From Hyparrhenia diplandra (taxonomy: Eukaryota; Streptophyta; Magnoliopsida; Poales; Poaceae), in contig JADLZK010010887.1 in NCBI GenBank assembly GCA_015847255.1, forward strand, positions 62,001 to 126,000: a DNA stretch of 64,000 nucleotides. The letters run 5' to 3'. The notes beneath the pieces were generated by a model. The model did no database searches, was not told where the DNA came from, and worked only from the letters and a program-made list of their open reading frames with translations. Position 1 is the stretch's first letter. Each line of letters begins with the position of its first letter. This document shows, piece by piece, positions 45,904 to 58,325 of the stretch. The translations under genes and the position numbers were made by a program.

Positions 45904-48010
45904 ATGGCGGAGGACGAGCTCCTTTCGCCTGGCTTGGCGCCCGAGGGCGAGTACGAGGACGACTACCTCCATGACGATGTTGCTGCCTTGCTCGGTATCC
46001 ACCACATTGAGGAGGATCCGATCGAGGTTGATGGGGTGACGGGGAGCACGCACCCCAACATCGGATCCAACGATGCTCCATCTGTTGGTGTTGCCGCCGC
46101 TCCCTCCGTCCCCAAAGACCGGTATCGGTAATGGTAAACGCACATCCCCCTCGCTTGGGACTTTTTGAGCAGATTGAGGAAGATGTGGAAGGTGTTTTCT
46201 ACCGTGACTAAAGCTAAATGCAAAATGTGTAGGACTATTTTGTCTGCTATCTATGCTAATGGTACTCGCCACTTAAAGAGGCATGTTAAATCTTGTTCTG
46301 CAAAATCTGATCAAGCATGCTATGGTTCAATCTAGGCTTGCTCTTAGTGGTAATGGTCTAGGTACCGGGAGTATAAAGTTGATGTTGCTAGAATTGAATT
46401 TGCTCGTTTGATTGCTAGACCTGATCTGCCTTTGAGTATTGGTGAAACCGATGCTTGGCAAGAGTACATTCAGATTGCTCATAACCCTTTGTTTAGGTGC
46501 AGGTCTAAACAAACCACTACTAGAGACCTTGAGAAGCTATTTGATGAACGTAGGAAAGTGCTTAGGAACCATGTCTTGTCTGCCGCTTCATCATTTGTTT
46601 TTAACATCGATATATGGAGTGGTAATGCTAAGGAAGATTATATTATTGTTGTTGCTCATTATGCTACTGATGATTGGGTGTTACGTGAAAAAGGTCATAG
46701 GGTTTAGATTGATTGGATCGCAAACATGGGGGAAAATATTGCTGAGAGGATTGGTTGTGTTATTCAGAGTATGGTCCGATTGAAAATATTTTTGCTATTA
46801 CTTTGGACAAGTGCTTCTTCTAATTCAAAGGCTATGGACACTTTGAACATTCTATTTGGTGGGTATTTAGGTGTCGACCCCTCGTTTGTTATGATGATCC
46901 CGGTATCGTTAATTACAACATTGATCACCAGTGTTGTGTTTGTCATATAATCAACTTGATTGTCAAATCTGATCTAAAAAGATTCAAACCATACTTAGAG
47001 GATTTCAGGACTGCTATCAATTTCTTAAACTCATCTAATCATAGAATTGCCATGTTTAAGAACTTATGCATTGCTCAAGGTATTAAGCCTAGGAAATTTG
47101 GTGTGGACATGGAGGCAAGATGGAACTCTACATACCTTATGCTCAAACATTTTTGTGAACCACCATATCCAAATGCTTTCACTATTTTCATTAATGCTAA
47201 CATTGGTGAAGATCTTTTATTTGCTAGACATTGGCATATTGCAAGAAAGATATTAGAGTTTCTTGAGGTGTTTTATGTTGCAACCGTTGTTTTGTGTTTA
47301 CTATCCAACCAGTCCACTTGTTATGCATCAACTTATTGAAATTGCTAGCCATTTGCATGTGCCGATAAAGATGTTAACTTGCATTACATTGTGCATCCTA
47401 TGAAGGAAAAGTATCAAAATATTGGAAAGACATACCTATCTTGTTTTCAATTGCATTTGTTCTTGATCCTAAAGCTAAGATGATAGGTCTCTATAATACC
47501 TTAATATTGCTTAAGAATTGCACTGGTTGTGATTACACTTCATACTATGCCGATGTTAGATCCGAGCTTGAGAACTTATTTACCAAGTATGATAAGAAGT
47601 TTGGTACTGTTAGAACTCGAGAGAACAGCCACCAACCATTACAAGTGTAAGAGAAAAGGAGCATCATGGGATAGAATATTTGGTGGTACAGTCCTCTCAG
47701 AGCCACGTGTTCTCAGATCCAATAGTGCTTTGTCCGAGCTTGCACAATACCTTGATAGTGACGGACTAACTAAGTATGGTGATGATTTTGACATACTTGC
47801 CCGGTGGAAAGCCCACAAACTAACCTTTCCAGTCCTATCCATCTTAGCTAGAGATGTTATGTTGCGCACTGCTTCCAATCGTTTTCTTCGTAATCCCGTT
47901 TCGCCTTATCGGGAAGGATCCTCGAGGACCGTCGTCGACGTTTGTTGCCCGAACAAGTTGAGATGTTGGTTTGTATAAAGGATTGGGAGTTAGGAAACAA
48001 AAAGAAAACA
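45904..48010 (+). pseudogene. hAT (Ac-like) transposase pseudogene, nearly full length
   Basis: Starts at ATG 45904 (MAEDELLSPG). A BED-type zinc finger follows near 46190-46310 (CKMCRTILSAIYANGTRHLKRH). Then come RDLEKLFDERRKVLRNHV and FNIDIWSGNAKEDYI near 46530-46650, part of the RNase H-like catalytic fold. MEARWNSTYLMLKHF lies near 47107-47155. The C-terminal dimerisation region is at about 47785-47990 (FDILARWKAH, FPVLSILARDV, then in another frame EQVEMLVCIKDWE). At least five frame changes or stops separate these pieces, so no active transposase is encoded. The order and spacing fit a single ancestral element. Near-identical C-terminal sequence at 32381-37085 shows a second copy. Confidence 0.85.
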
Positions 48011-48161
48011 ACATAATGTTATCGGTGAGCACAAAGAGTTGTGTGTGAGAGATTTGAGAATCTATGGATTACGATGGTGCTCTAGGTTGGCGCTTTTCTA
48101 TCGCTTTTTTTTTCATTGCTTATTTTGAATTGAAACCGAAGTTTTTTCATTGCTTACAGAT

Positions 48162-48572
48162 CGGGTAAGGAACACGAGCAGAGCAACATGAGCTCCCTTT
48201 GTGCAAGAGCAACCTTGACAAGGTTGCGGGGAAAGGATCCCATGAGCACGCAGCTTTTTTTTTATTCCTCCGAAAGTACATTTTTCCTTGACATCCGTAT
48301 GAAAAAAATTGTCACCCATTTCTTGTTCCGGACTAGCGCCTTATTTAGTTCCCTCCAAATTTCAAGTTTTTTCACACTCTCTCAATTACATTAATTTTTG
48401 GACACATAAATAGAACGGTAAATGTAGTTAAAAAAGAACACAGTTTGGTTGTAAATTACGAGATGGATCTTTTGAGCCTAGTTAATCCATGATTTGACCA
48501 TATTTACCAAATACAAACGAAAAAGTTACTATTCATTAGGTTGCAAAAATTTGCAATCTAAACGTGGCCTAG
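48162..48572. repeat. Duplicated block including MITE (copy 2)
   Basis: Paralogue of 38170-38580 (see there). Here it directly follows the hAT tail; about 1.1 kb of hAT 3' sequence present in copy 1 is absent and replaced by a short CATTGCTTACAGATC junction. Confidence 0.8.
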
Positions 48573-48724
48573 CACCGGTTTCGAGTAAAATGGAGGAACG
48601 ATAATCTAATGCAATTCCTATGGAAAAACTCGCTCCAAACCATTAATGCAGGCGGGAACAAATCACCTGGATCTCTCGCTAGTACTATTAGTTTCATGAC
48701 AGCCGCGAATAGCGTGGAATCATC

Positions 48725-49007
48725 ATTGCAATGTTTCCTAGTCGGATTGGTTTTAATTTCCCCGTTCGCTTGTGGTCGAGTTCGATTTCCCTTGCCGCCG
48801 TTTTTAAATAAATACCCCCGCCCCCTTACGCACACACCGATCTCGTTTCTCTTTTCTCGCCGCCACATCACGCCCCCGCCAATAATCGCTAGCGAGCCGC
48901 CGCCAGTAGAAGCAAAAGAGCCGCCGTCCATGGCCGCCATGGAGCCCGGTCTTCCTCCGGGCTACCGCCGTGCCCATCGCGTTTTGGTCCTTCCCGCCAT
49001 TTTATAA
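48725..49007 (+). pseudogene. NAC promoter and N-terminus fragment, copy 2
   Basis: ATGTTTCCTAGTCGGATT at 48731 matches 39487, and the leader and start region resemble 39540-39760. ATG at 48930 opens MAAMEPGLPPGYR, equivalent to MAATELGLPPGFR of the NAC gene, then diverges at residue 14 and stops at 49007. The NAC domain is therefore lost. Confidence 0.7.
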
Positions 49008-49250
49008 ATGTCCCCTCTCCCTAGCGCCCATCGCGATTCTTTCTTGTTTTCGCTCTTTGCCGCCACACCACGCCAAGCCACAAATCTCTAGCGAGCGCGA
49101 GTCGCCAATGGAGCATCCATCGCCGCCACGGAGCTTGGTTCGACTTCCGCCGTTAAATAAATGCCCCCCGCTCCCTTGCGCACACACACCGATCATTTCT
49201 CGTTTCTCTTCTTTGCCACCACATCACGCCCCCACCTATAAAATTTCAGT
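48975..49250 (+). pseudogene. Further partial NAC promoter/start repeats
   Basis: Two more copies of the unit TTNATAAATG-CCCC-...-GCGCACACACCGAT or CGCCCATCGCGATT-...-CGCCACACCACGCC follow, at about 48975-49130 and 49140-49250. The second contains GCCGCCACGGAGCTTGG, matching codons 2-7 of the NAC gene. No open NAC domain follows either. Confidence 0.55.
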
Positions 49251-49736
49251 GATCTATTGTCTAAAATTTTGTTAACCACCATAAATTTAACATGGTGGTA
49301 TACATGTATATGAATTACAAAACCTAACTAAAAAAAAAATTTTATACAAAACTTATAAAATAGACGAGTATATTGAGAAATATGTTGTAGAAAGTAGAAA
49401 AAAAAGGAGAATTATCTTTTTTTTTTTGTTGCTTTTTCACTAAATGCTTTTATAGCGGAGAACTAGTCTTTATTTATAGAAAGGGGGCACACTCCTTGAT
49501 TTCCCCTCTCTAGATATTTTTTTGTTGGGTACTCAGGACTCTTCTTCTCTAGAGTGCTGATATTTTCCTCCTCCATTTGCTTCCAGATTCATCCACATAT
49601 CAATTATTTCTCAACAAGGTATAACTTTTTTTAACATAGAATTGAATTGACGCACCATAACAATTTGCCATTACTTCTTGTTAGGCCTCCGCCTTCTAAT
49701 AACAATTTTTCGACTTACTCTTAATAAAAAGTCATT

Positions 49737-49777
<41 letters not shown>

Positions 49778-50340
49778 TCTTTGATGCATATTTTTTGAAA
49801 AAAGAGAGGCAATATCAATACTCCTCTTCATATTTCAATAAGTCTCGCAAGAGAATAAAATATTATTTCATTGTACCACTCTAATAATTTGACACAAAAA
49901 TCAGATTCTACAATTATTAAAATTAAATAGTTCAATGTGATTGTGCATTCTAAATTTCTAATAATATAATCTATTGACACAAGATAAAATGGTTTTATGG
50001 CGTAAGTCCGATGCATAGGCGATGCATTCTCGCTCGAGTTAGTAATTTATTTTTTCTAGAGATTGGGGAGAGAAAAGGAAACCCGACTAAACTAAACGAG
50101 CGGACTAATTTGATGTAGATTTTGAGATATAACTATTGTCTAGATGATGATTCATGTGTGCCGCTACTTGTCGTCCGGCGCATGTTGCCACCACTATTGT
50201 TTGGTATATCGAATTGAAGCACAACTCAACTAGGCATACCGCCACACGAAGAAGAAATATGAAGGAGCACAAAAAGATGCACGGCATATTGATGATGGCC
50301 GTAGATGCTTGAACATACGTATGTACTTCGATCCGATTTT
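49251..50340. other. AT-rich intergenic DNA with a 36-bp poly(A) tract
   Basis: 49739-49774 is an uninterrupted A run. No gene or transposon ends recognised around it; it could be the tail of a plus-strand retroposed sequence, but no target duplication was found. Confidence 0.4.
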
Positions 50341-50348
50341 TCCTATAC

Positions 50349-51190
50349 CGTTAACACCGAAATTTGGTAAGGCCGGATGACGAGGTGGACCAAAGGCAAG
50401 ATGCTAATAAGGGTGTTCGGTAAGGAGGCATTCGGCAAGCAACCTGCATAATGAGAAGTGTTCAGCAAAGTTGTAGCATTCGAGAAGCTGGCCGTGTGAT
50501 CGAGGAATTCACTACCATCCAGCTAAGTCAATGGTTCGGCAGGGCTTCGCATGGTCGGTTGTCAGAGGACATTCAGCAGGCTATCAACAGGAGGTATCTT
50601 AAGAAGTTCTATCCAAGCATCGAGGTTGGAAATTGAAATTCAAAGGTAATCTCAAACAAGAGGAGTAGCCGATGAGCGATCATCGCCTTTTAGCGTAAAA
50701 AATACTCCAAATTGGAAGATAGCCGACACAAAACATGTCGCCTTTAGCATTAAAATCACGCTGAAGTTGGGGTGTGATACTCTGTTTATAAAAGAGTGAT
50801 CAGAAACTAACATTGAGGATCATCAGAGGATTCGAGGTCTTTGCCAAATGAGTGTTGAAAATGCCATTTGGCAAGACGACTACATAAATTCTCCTCGGGT
50901 ACCTTTAATATTTTTCCCAGTAATGGATGTCTTGGAAAGAATGAAAACCGAATTTCTAATTAAACAAGGCATTGAACAGTGGATTGGAATTTTCCACAAA
51001 GCCAGATTCTATGTGAAGGATGGATTTGTTCAATTATGATGACGTATGATGTCGTCATGCTATTCGGCAAGGATTATTCGGCTAATCCAAATCAGAAACT
51101 AGTTCAAGCGATCAGTCGGCATTTGCAAAAAGAGAAAGAATCCACACACAGCAGACAGTATGAACAACAAAAGAAGTATTTCCATTAGCC
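50349..51190 (+). mobile_element. Possible gypsy-type LTR
   Basis: Begins CGTTAACACCGAAATTTGG, like a TGTTAACACC LTR start with its first base mutated. A TTTATAAAAGAG TATA box lies near 50785-50796. The words TTCGGCAAG, TTCGGTAAG and TTTGGCAAG recur at least six times. The 3' end and target duplication are not defined. Confidence 0.35.
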
Positions 51191-51193
51191 ACC

Positions 51194-51385
51194 CTAGGTA
51201 CAAACTAAAAGGCTTAAACCAAGCCTTTTGAGGACCTTCCCGAGAGGGGTGGCTTCAGAGATGGCGGCGGCGTGCTCATCATATCTAGCGAAGAGCGACT
51301 CCGAGCCAACGTCGACATTCGCTGGGGAGTTGGTGTTGAAGCCCGTCGGGTAGTGGGAGAGATCCTCCTCTTCCTGCGTCGCCAT
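51194..51385 (-). CDS. Short unrecognised ORF, 63 residues
   Basis: An ATG at 51385 on the minus strand opens MATQEEEDLSHYPTGF... and runs 63 residues with balanced composition. The frame is open further upstream to 51676 across an LTR edge. I do not recognise it, and it may be part of an old transposon. Confidence 0.15.
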   Translation of the reverse strand: MATQEEEDLSHYPTGFNTNSPANVDVGSESLFARYDEHAAAISEATPLGKVLKRLGLSLLVCT

Positions 51386-51570
51386 AGTCCGAGATTGCGC
51401 ACTGGACCGGCCATGGATGAACTTGACAGTTTTTCTTGAATTAAGTTTCGATAAAAAGGGAGGCAAGAAGGTAGAGGCAGAAAATGTGCTAGATTGAGAT
51501 GACAGAGAGAGTTGGGTATAGTTTGTTTTATAAGCCAGCACAAGAGATCGTGAGAAACCATGGAGGAGAT

Positions 51571-52311
51571 TGTTGACATTTCTAACACGATCCAAATTAG
51601 GAAGGCGAAAGAAATGTATATGGTATCTATCATAACTTGTCAGCTTGGATGTGGAGTTAATCTCACAATCCAACAAACGCGGAGTTAGGCGGTGTTAGTT
51701 GTGGGGTGTAATCTCAGTACCATTATCCATAGTGGAGTTAATCTCACTAAGGATATGTACACAAGGTATACCACTCATTTCTAGGCATTACCTACATACT
51801 AGTCTGTCACCTTAGCAATAACGCTCTAAAAAAATGCGGGTATGGTATTGTTGATATGCCTTGATTAAAGATAAACATGATATCTCGCAGCGCATGAGAT
51901 AGAAATATCATCGTAGCACTTCTTTGGGAGTCTATCCGGTATCGTGTTTATATTTTACCACGAGGGAAGGGGTAGTCTATGGAAAGTAAGAGAGATAGGG
52001 ATGTCTAATGATTAAGTTAACTTGAGATTTACTTGAGATTCACTTGCAGTTGTATAATGCAGAGTAACCATATGCATCTAACAATACTCATAACATGATA
52101 AGTCACATAATAAAGATAAATGAATAAATGATAACTACCCAAGTCTAAGATCATTGTATGCCACTAGTATCATATGAGCTATTAACATGGTAAAGAAAGA
52201 ATGTAAAGAATATTCCTAAGTTACTCATAATCATATGTCAATGAATACTACAATTAGTGCAATTACATCTAGCTATCATGGCAAGGTTGCAATACATCTA
52301 CACATGGTAAG
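51571..52311 (-). mobile_element. Gypsy LTR fragment E
   Basis: Starts TGTTGACATTTCTAACACGATCC at 51571, matching the LTR D start at 52312 through the words CGATCCAAATTAGGAAGGCG. The near-terminal motif is at about 51907. It stops where D begins, as expected if D inserted into E; the rest of E was not found to the right. Confidence 0.6.
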
Positions 52312-54016
52312 TGTTGATATTTCTTATACGATCCAAATTAGGAAGGCGAAAAAGAAATATATAAGGTATCTATCTAATCATGTTAGCTTGGATGTGGAGT
52401 GTTGGTAAATCTAACGTCACTATAACTTTAGGTGGAGTTAATCTCACCTAAGGCTATAAGCCATTAGAGAAACTTCGTGTGGTTCATCTCTTAACACTAC
52501 TATGTGCTAGGTTGTCATCCCCAAGCCAGTAATGCTAGGAAATGCATATGTGATACTTGTGATATGTGTTATGCAATCTATGAAAATAAATATAAAAGGT
52601 CTATCCGCAGCATCGGATATATAAATACCACTATAGCATTTCACCGGGAGTAATCCGAGGTTTTGTCATTTATATTCTACCAGGGGGGAGGAATAATTGA
52701 AAGGTGGGCGCAAACATAATTAATAAGTGGCATACTTATGAGAAATTGCTACTACGAGGGGGTAAACCAATAATGATAATAATATGATAAAGATAAATAA
52801 AGGTAGAGGCATCACAATACGAGACAGAGAATAACTACTAAGTTAGACTTAACATTGGACTACTCTAAGAGACAGAATTCATCTATAGCATTTAATCTAT
52901 TAAGTCATTACATCTACTCTAAGGCATATGTTATCATCTATAGCATAGTAAACTCTAGATCATGTATCCGGACGACTATCAAGGAAAATCAAGAGTGAAA
53001 CAAGATATTCCCCATAATCAATGTCCACTTGTCTTATAGACGGAGGGTGGATTCTAAAGGACTCAACAGATTGTCACTCCCGCGATCTACCACACGACGG
53101 AATATAAGGTGCACTCGCAGTAAATCATATATAAGCACCACACTTACATAAATATCTTTACCACCTAACCCACTTTCAGTATTGAATTAGGTGTTCTTCG
53201 AATAGATACATATATCTATCATAAACTACATCTATATCAATCATACTATTAGAATAAAGTAAGAACATAGCAAACAAACACATATTATTAATAAAGTGCA
53301 AAGTCATAGATACAAGATAATTCATACCGTAAAACTTGAAGATCGAGAACTGCGGGTAGGCACACCCGGCTCTAATTGTATCCGTCGCTAATCAACTTGG
53401 ATGAACTAGAACTAGATGAACTAGAACTAGAACTAGTAGCTAACTCTAATCTCACGGTGGAGATACTCTCTTCTACTTACGCCTCGACTTGGTTGATAAT
53501 GACTAATAATGAATTACAATGAATTGATTATTAACCCCGGGGCGGATGGTCTTCTTTTATATAGGCCTTGGCGATGAACGATGACCATTGGATCAAACCG
53601 ACCTTCAACAACGGTGTAGATACAACCACAAACTCGGTTGTAAAACGACCTAGAAAGCCGAGGTGGATTGTGTGGGTCCCCACCGGCGGCCGGCCAAATC
53701 TTGATCAAGGCCGCCGGTGGCACTGCCTCCCCTCGGCCTCGGTTCCTTCGGGTGTTCTCCGGTACCTTCTAGAATGTTTTAGTTCACTTTTCGGGTTGAG
53801 TTGCTTCACGGTCAAGTCTTGTCATCATATGTCTTGTATATTCGAAACTTTCTCCATCTTTCTCTCGCATTTATCTATTAAGTCCCCGATAATACATAAA
53901 TCACCAAAACTCGTGGAACTTATTAGTATAAACCTCTAAACTAAGTATATATTTAATTTATGTCCTTATTTCATCTCTTGTTGACATATAAAAGTATAGG
54001 ATAACAGGTGTCAACA
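52312..54016 (-). mobile_element. Gypsy 3' LTR D, 1705 bp
   Basis: Plus-strand ends are TGTTGATAT (52312) and GGTGTCAACA (54016). CTCCCTCAAGCTT follows as polypurine tract, so it is the 3' LTR of a minus-strand element. A minus-strand TATATAAAAG lies at about 53554-53563, 460 bp from the LTR start. The near-terminal motif lies at 52621-52650, 310 bp inside, exactly as in LTR B. Confidence 0.75.
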
Positions 54017-56640
54017 AGCTCCCTCAAGCTTAACCTTTGCTAGTCTCTTAGCAAAGCTTTTCACCTGAGTGGATCGGGGAGTTGCTACAATGAAATATTC
54101 TCTCATAAATACACATGTCATCAATTTAAAATTCTCCTCCAAAGATAGGTGAAACATTCTGATCTTTCAACTTACTTTTATTACCTGAAAAACATGGGGC
54201 TTTTTGCGCACTTAAATCTTTGAGTAACGAAAGATAGAACAATCAAGTCAAGCACTATGTTTCAAACTCTTCATTTCACCTCTGTTCGAGTTTTTATAAA
54301 TTTTCAAAATAAAACTTCGAGTTTCCATTGTATGACCCTTTCAAATCTCTCATATGTGGTATTTTTGGATCCTTACCAAGGCAATGATGTTATGCCTTCT
54401 CTCATGATATATGGTATTTATGGAACATGGCAAGTGTATCATGTCTTCTCTCAACTTATCTACTAAAGCTTATATATCCGGGGCTCATAGGTGGAGACAA
54501 CATGTACATACTTGCAAAGCATATATTGTAAAGTCAAACAACGGATCCAAAGGAACAAGTCATACAATGTGGATATATGGTATGTATTTGTGAGGTGGAT
54601 ATGCGGTGGTGATGGGATATAATGATTCTAATTCTACTATGCTCCTTCTTGAAGAATTTGATCTCTCTTTTTGAATTTTCAAAGACATAGAAGAGAACTT
54701 GGGCTAGCTTTTTTTTTCTTTTTTATTTTTCGAGAGAGGCGGGCATCTAAGTACCCATTGTTTTCAGTTGGACACTCGTCCATTTTTACTCTCTTTTCTC
54801 TTTCTTTTTAGGGAGGTAGGCTCTACTCGCCCGTAGGACACTTGTCCATTTTTCATCCCCCTTTCTTCTTTTCTTTCTTTTCTTTTTAGGGAGGTAGGCT
54901 CTACTGCCGGTAGGACTTTTGTCCATTTTTCATCTCCCTCTTTTTTTTTTTTTTCTTTTTTAAGCATAGCCCCAAGTTTCTTCTTTTTTGTCAAATGAAT
55001 AATTGAGAGATAATAAATGAAATATATGGAGCATAAATGGGATTTAGAGAATAAATATAGAGATGAGAAATATTTTTTGGTGTTTACTCCGAGGATAGGA
55101 GTGAAACATTTTTGATGGCTAGCAAATGGATGAAGGGTATGTGGTGTGTATATGTGGTGTGGAATATGTGGAGAATTGTATGACAAGTTCCCAAGGGTCT
55201 CAAGGGTTGACTAAACTCAATACTAAACAAGTAGTGAATGATAAAAAGAGTTTTCCTATTCTAAAAACATGTATATGGCTGTGGTAGGAATTTGAGAACT
55301 CTCTGTCATATAGGAAACTCATCATGCAATTTTCAGATTTTCACAAATTAAATCTCAATTTAGTGCAACTAGGAGTAAGATAAAAGCATTTCGAGACTAT
55401 CTCATATCATATCCGTCAATTACCTAGATTAGCTTAGATGTATGCTCCCACAAAATTTCAAGCTCAAAGCAAATTTCTCAAGTGTAAACAATTTTATTTA
55501 TAGCATGGGAGAATTCTAAACCAATGATAGGTACTTGTAAGAAAATAAAACGAGCAACTATTCATCATCTCCAAGAGATAGCTACTAATTATTCAAACAA
55601 ACTTTAAAACAAACTAATTATACACACTCTTTTTATTTGGTTTTTCATGGTTATTCATTTTTTTTAGCAAACAAAGCAAAGCAAATTTAAACAAACTATA
55701 TAATATAATATAAAAATATAAAAATAGATAACGCCAAAGTCATAGGGACTTACGACCAAGTGGGGGCATCTCCCCAAGCCGGTGTTGATTCGGGGGTTGG
55801 CCCGACGCCCGCGGCGGCGGCGTCCAAACATGGCACTCATCTCATCGGACCGGTGTTCAATGGTCTCTCTCATATCGGTAATGTTACGTCATTTCGGGCA
55901 TTCCATTCTCTTTGTTCTTGATATTGGTTGACTGGTCATGCCTTATGTCTAGGATGGTGTTGTACATCCCTTGGAACGTGTATGCGTCATATCCTCGCAA
56001 AAAGAGTTACGAGGTGGTTCGGGAGTAGGGTGTTTGGAAGTACACGGAGTATCGTAGAAGTAACCACTTCCATGATAGGTTTCTCGACGAATATGAGCAT
56101 CACCACCCCTGCTCACTCGGGCCTCCTTGTTCAAATGGGATGGATGGTGATCACATCAGATGTCGCTTGTGAAGGTGGAGGGTAGGTCCATGGTCGGTAT
56201 CCTCCAAATGCCGGGCTCTTGTGGTCTTGGGTCTACTCTGTCCAAATTGGATCATGGGCATGTGTCCGACGAGTTGGCATAGCTCTCGCATATTAATTGG
56301 TTGTGCCTCGCACACTCAACAGATAAGGCGCACACGATATATGAAAAGTTCGGGGTTAGGCAACCGAATCTCCCCAACAAAGATAGCATGGGTCATGACA
56401 AGAGTACTTCCAATTTTCTTCAAAATATGTCCTTTACTAAAGAAATCAAAACCTATAAGATGTCTATCTTCCCTTATGTAAGCAACATGAGCGTTATCAT
56501 CCAAGAGTCCTAAGTGGTTGGCAATTCTAGTGATAAGTGACGTGCAATTGACATTTCCTAGGAGAGTTGGTACAGCCTATCCAATGTTGGACTAACATGT
56601 ATATCGGTGAAACTTGTCTTCTCTTTGTTGCATAGATCAA
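54017..56640 (-). mobile_element. Internal region of gypsy element D, no pol
   Basis: The first 250 bp resemble the 3' internal region of element A. The T-rich tandem repeat at 54730-54960 is shared. Degenerate minus-strand coding pieces occupy 55750-56504, including MDDNAHVAYIREDRHLIGFD at 56504 and a GQPPNQHRLGEMPP stretch near 55770-55800; they resemble ORFs of plant gypsy or Athila-type elements but were not assigned to a domain. No reverse transcriptase or integrase was seen. No 5' LTR was found before copia sequence begins at about 56660. Confidence 0.5.
54730..54965 (-). repeat. T-rich tandem repeat, three units
   Basis: Units of about 78 bp at about 54733, 54811 and 54889, each with a GGGAGGTAGGCTCTACTCG-like head and GGACACTTGTCCATTTTTCA-like body. 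Homologous to 819-1018. Confidence 0.7.
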
Positions 56641-56659
56641 CCGTAACTCTCCTACTCTA

Positions 56660-58071
56660 ACATTATGACCATCCTTCCCGTAGGATCTTATGGAAGCCTA
56701 GAGGGGGGGGATAGGCTTACCCCTAAATCGACCTGTTAAAACTTAAACACGTTGTCAGAGAGAGAGGTGCGGCCTTTGCCGCGTATAGGCACGGCAATTC
56801 TTGCGTAAAAGCCGAGACGAGACAGAGAGTGAAAAACCAAGGCGGGACGATTGTCGAAGCGGTGGGCGCTTGTAATCTTGCGTGTCCCTCGAAGCGCAAG
56901 ACCGCCGCGAGGTCACCCGACGTAGGTGACTCGAGGTGAATCGAGAGGTGTAAACTTGAATCACGTGATTCACACTTGTTCCTACACACAAATACTTCAC
57001 AGAAACTAACCAAGTATGACGTAAAACCCCAAGCAACAAAATAGATCGGGACGAAACCCTAGCTCACAAGATAAATATACAAGAATGTAAAGAACACAAG
57101 TGACACAAGGAATTATCCCGTGGTTCACCGTCGCCACAAAGCTGGGTTACGCCCACGTTGTTGAGGTTGCCACACAAGGCTTAGCTTGCCCACCGGCTTG
57201 CTTTTTCCCTCATTCACAAGTCTAGGAGCTAACCCTAGAGATGTGGGGGTAATGTATTCTTTTTTTGTATGAGGTTACAAACCTCCCAAGGCTGCCACAC
57301 GAAGGGGGCAAGCTCAAGGGCGACACCTAGCCGTCTAGGAGCAAGCTCCAAGAGTAAAGAACCCTAGGGTTCCCGGCCAACGCGTGAACCAAATGCTCTT
57401 TTAAGTGGGGGAAGTAGTAGATCCGGTCTCCAATCGAAGTTTTTGCTGCCTTTTCCCTCAAAAATCCCCTGGTGGTAAGTGAGAGATTGAGTGGGGAGCT
57501 CAAGATGCTTCAATGGAGGTGAGAGAGAGAGCAAGAGGTGAGAGCCGGCCGTTCTGTCGCGAGGAAGAAGAAAAGAGTGAGCCGGGTGACCGTTGTGGGA
57601 GGGGTAGAATAGGTATTTATACCCCCACGGGTCCCAACGGTCGGGTTTAAGTGTGGCCTTGCCAAGATCGACACGCTGCTCGCCGCGTGGGCGGCGGAAT
57701 TGCCGCACCAATGCTTGCTGCTTCCGCCGCGCCAACCCGACAGAGAAAGGGTGAAACCAAGAAATCTTTGGTTGGTCGGGCTTGGAGTTGTGTTTTGTGT
57801 CCGATTTGAGATCTAGAGAACTTGGTCCACGATACCCGAGAATCCTAGGATCCCTCTTAATAGTACGACATTTCCTAAACTCAAGATTCAAAATATGAAA
57901 TAATTTAACCGCCTTGATCCGGAAACGCCACCATCTAACTTATTGGGTGCCTTTGGACTGTACATCAACTCCATATTTTATTCCCTGCATGTCATCTTCG
58001 TAAAACTCATTAGTCCCCTAATTTGGTGGTCATCAACGCCAAAACCCACTTAGAGCTTGATTGCACTTACA
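56660..58071 (-). mobile_element. SIRE/Opie-like copia 3' LTR
   Basis: On the minus strand the LTR starts TGTAAGTGCAATC at 58071, directly after the tract CCAAAAAGGGGGAGAT, the typical SIRE/Opie polypurine junction. A minus-strand TATAAATA lies at 57614-57621. The block order matches the LTR at 18150-21480. The left end is estimated from the AGAGGGGGG block near 56700 and could shift by tens of bases. Confidence 0.65.
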
Positions 58072-58159
58072 ATCTCCCCCTTTTTGGTGATTGATGACAA
58101 CCAAATTAGAGCTTACATAAGATGTAAAGTCAAACTTAGATTACGAAGACCAAGGATGT

Positions 58160-58325
58160 AGGAACCTCCCCTAAATATGTGAGTGAGTTTTGAATTCTCA
58201 TTATTGACATAAAAGGTCAATTTCACATATTTAGGTGTGATGAGGCCTGCCCCTAAATGTGTGAGTGAGATTTGAATTCTCAACTTGACATGACGGTCAA
58301 GTTACACATTTAGAAAGCGTGCAAG
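58160..58325 (-). repeat. Two diverged ~83-bp repeats beside the polypurine tract
   Basis: CCCCTAAATRTGTGAGTGAG...TTTGAATTCTCA...GTCAA...ACATTTAG occurs at about 58167-58235 and 58250-58312. They lie between the copia LTR and the 3' ORF. Confidence 0.55.
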
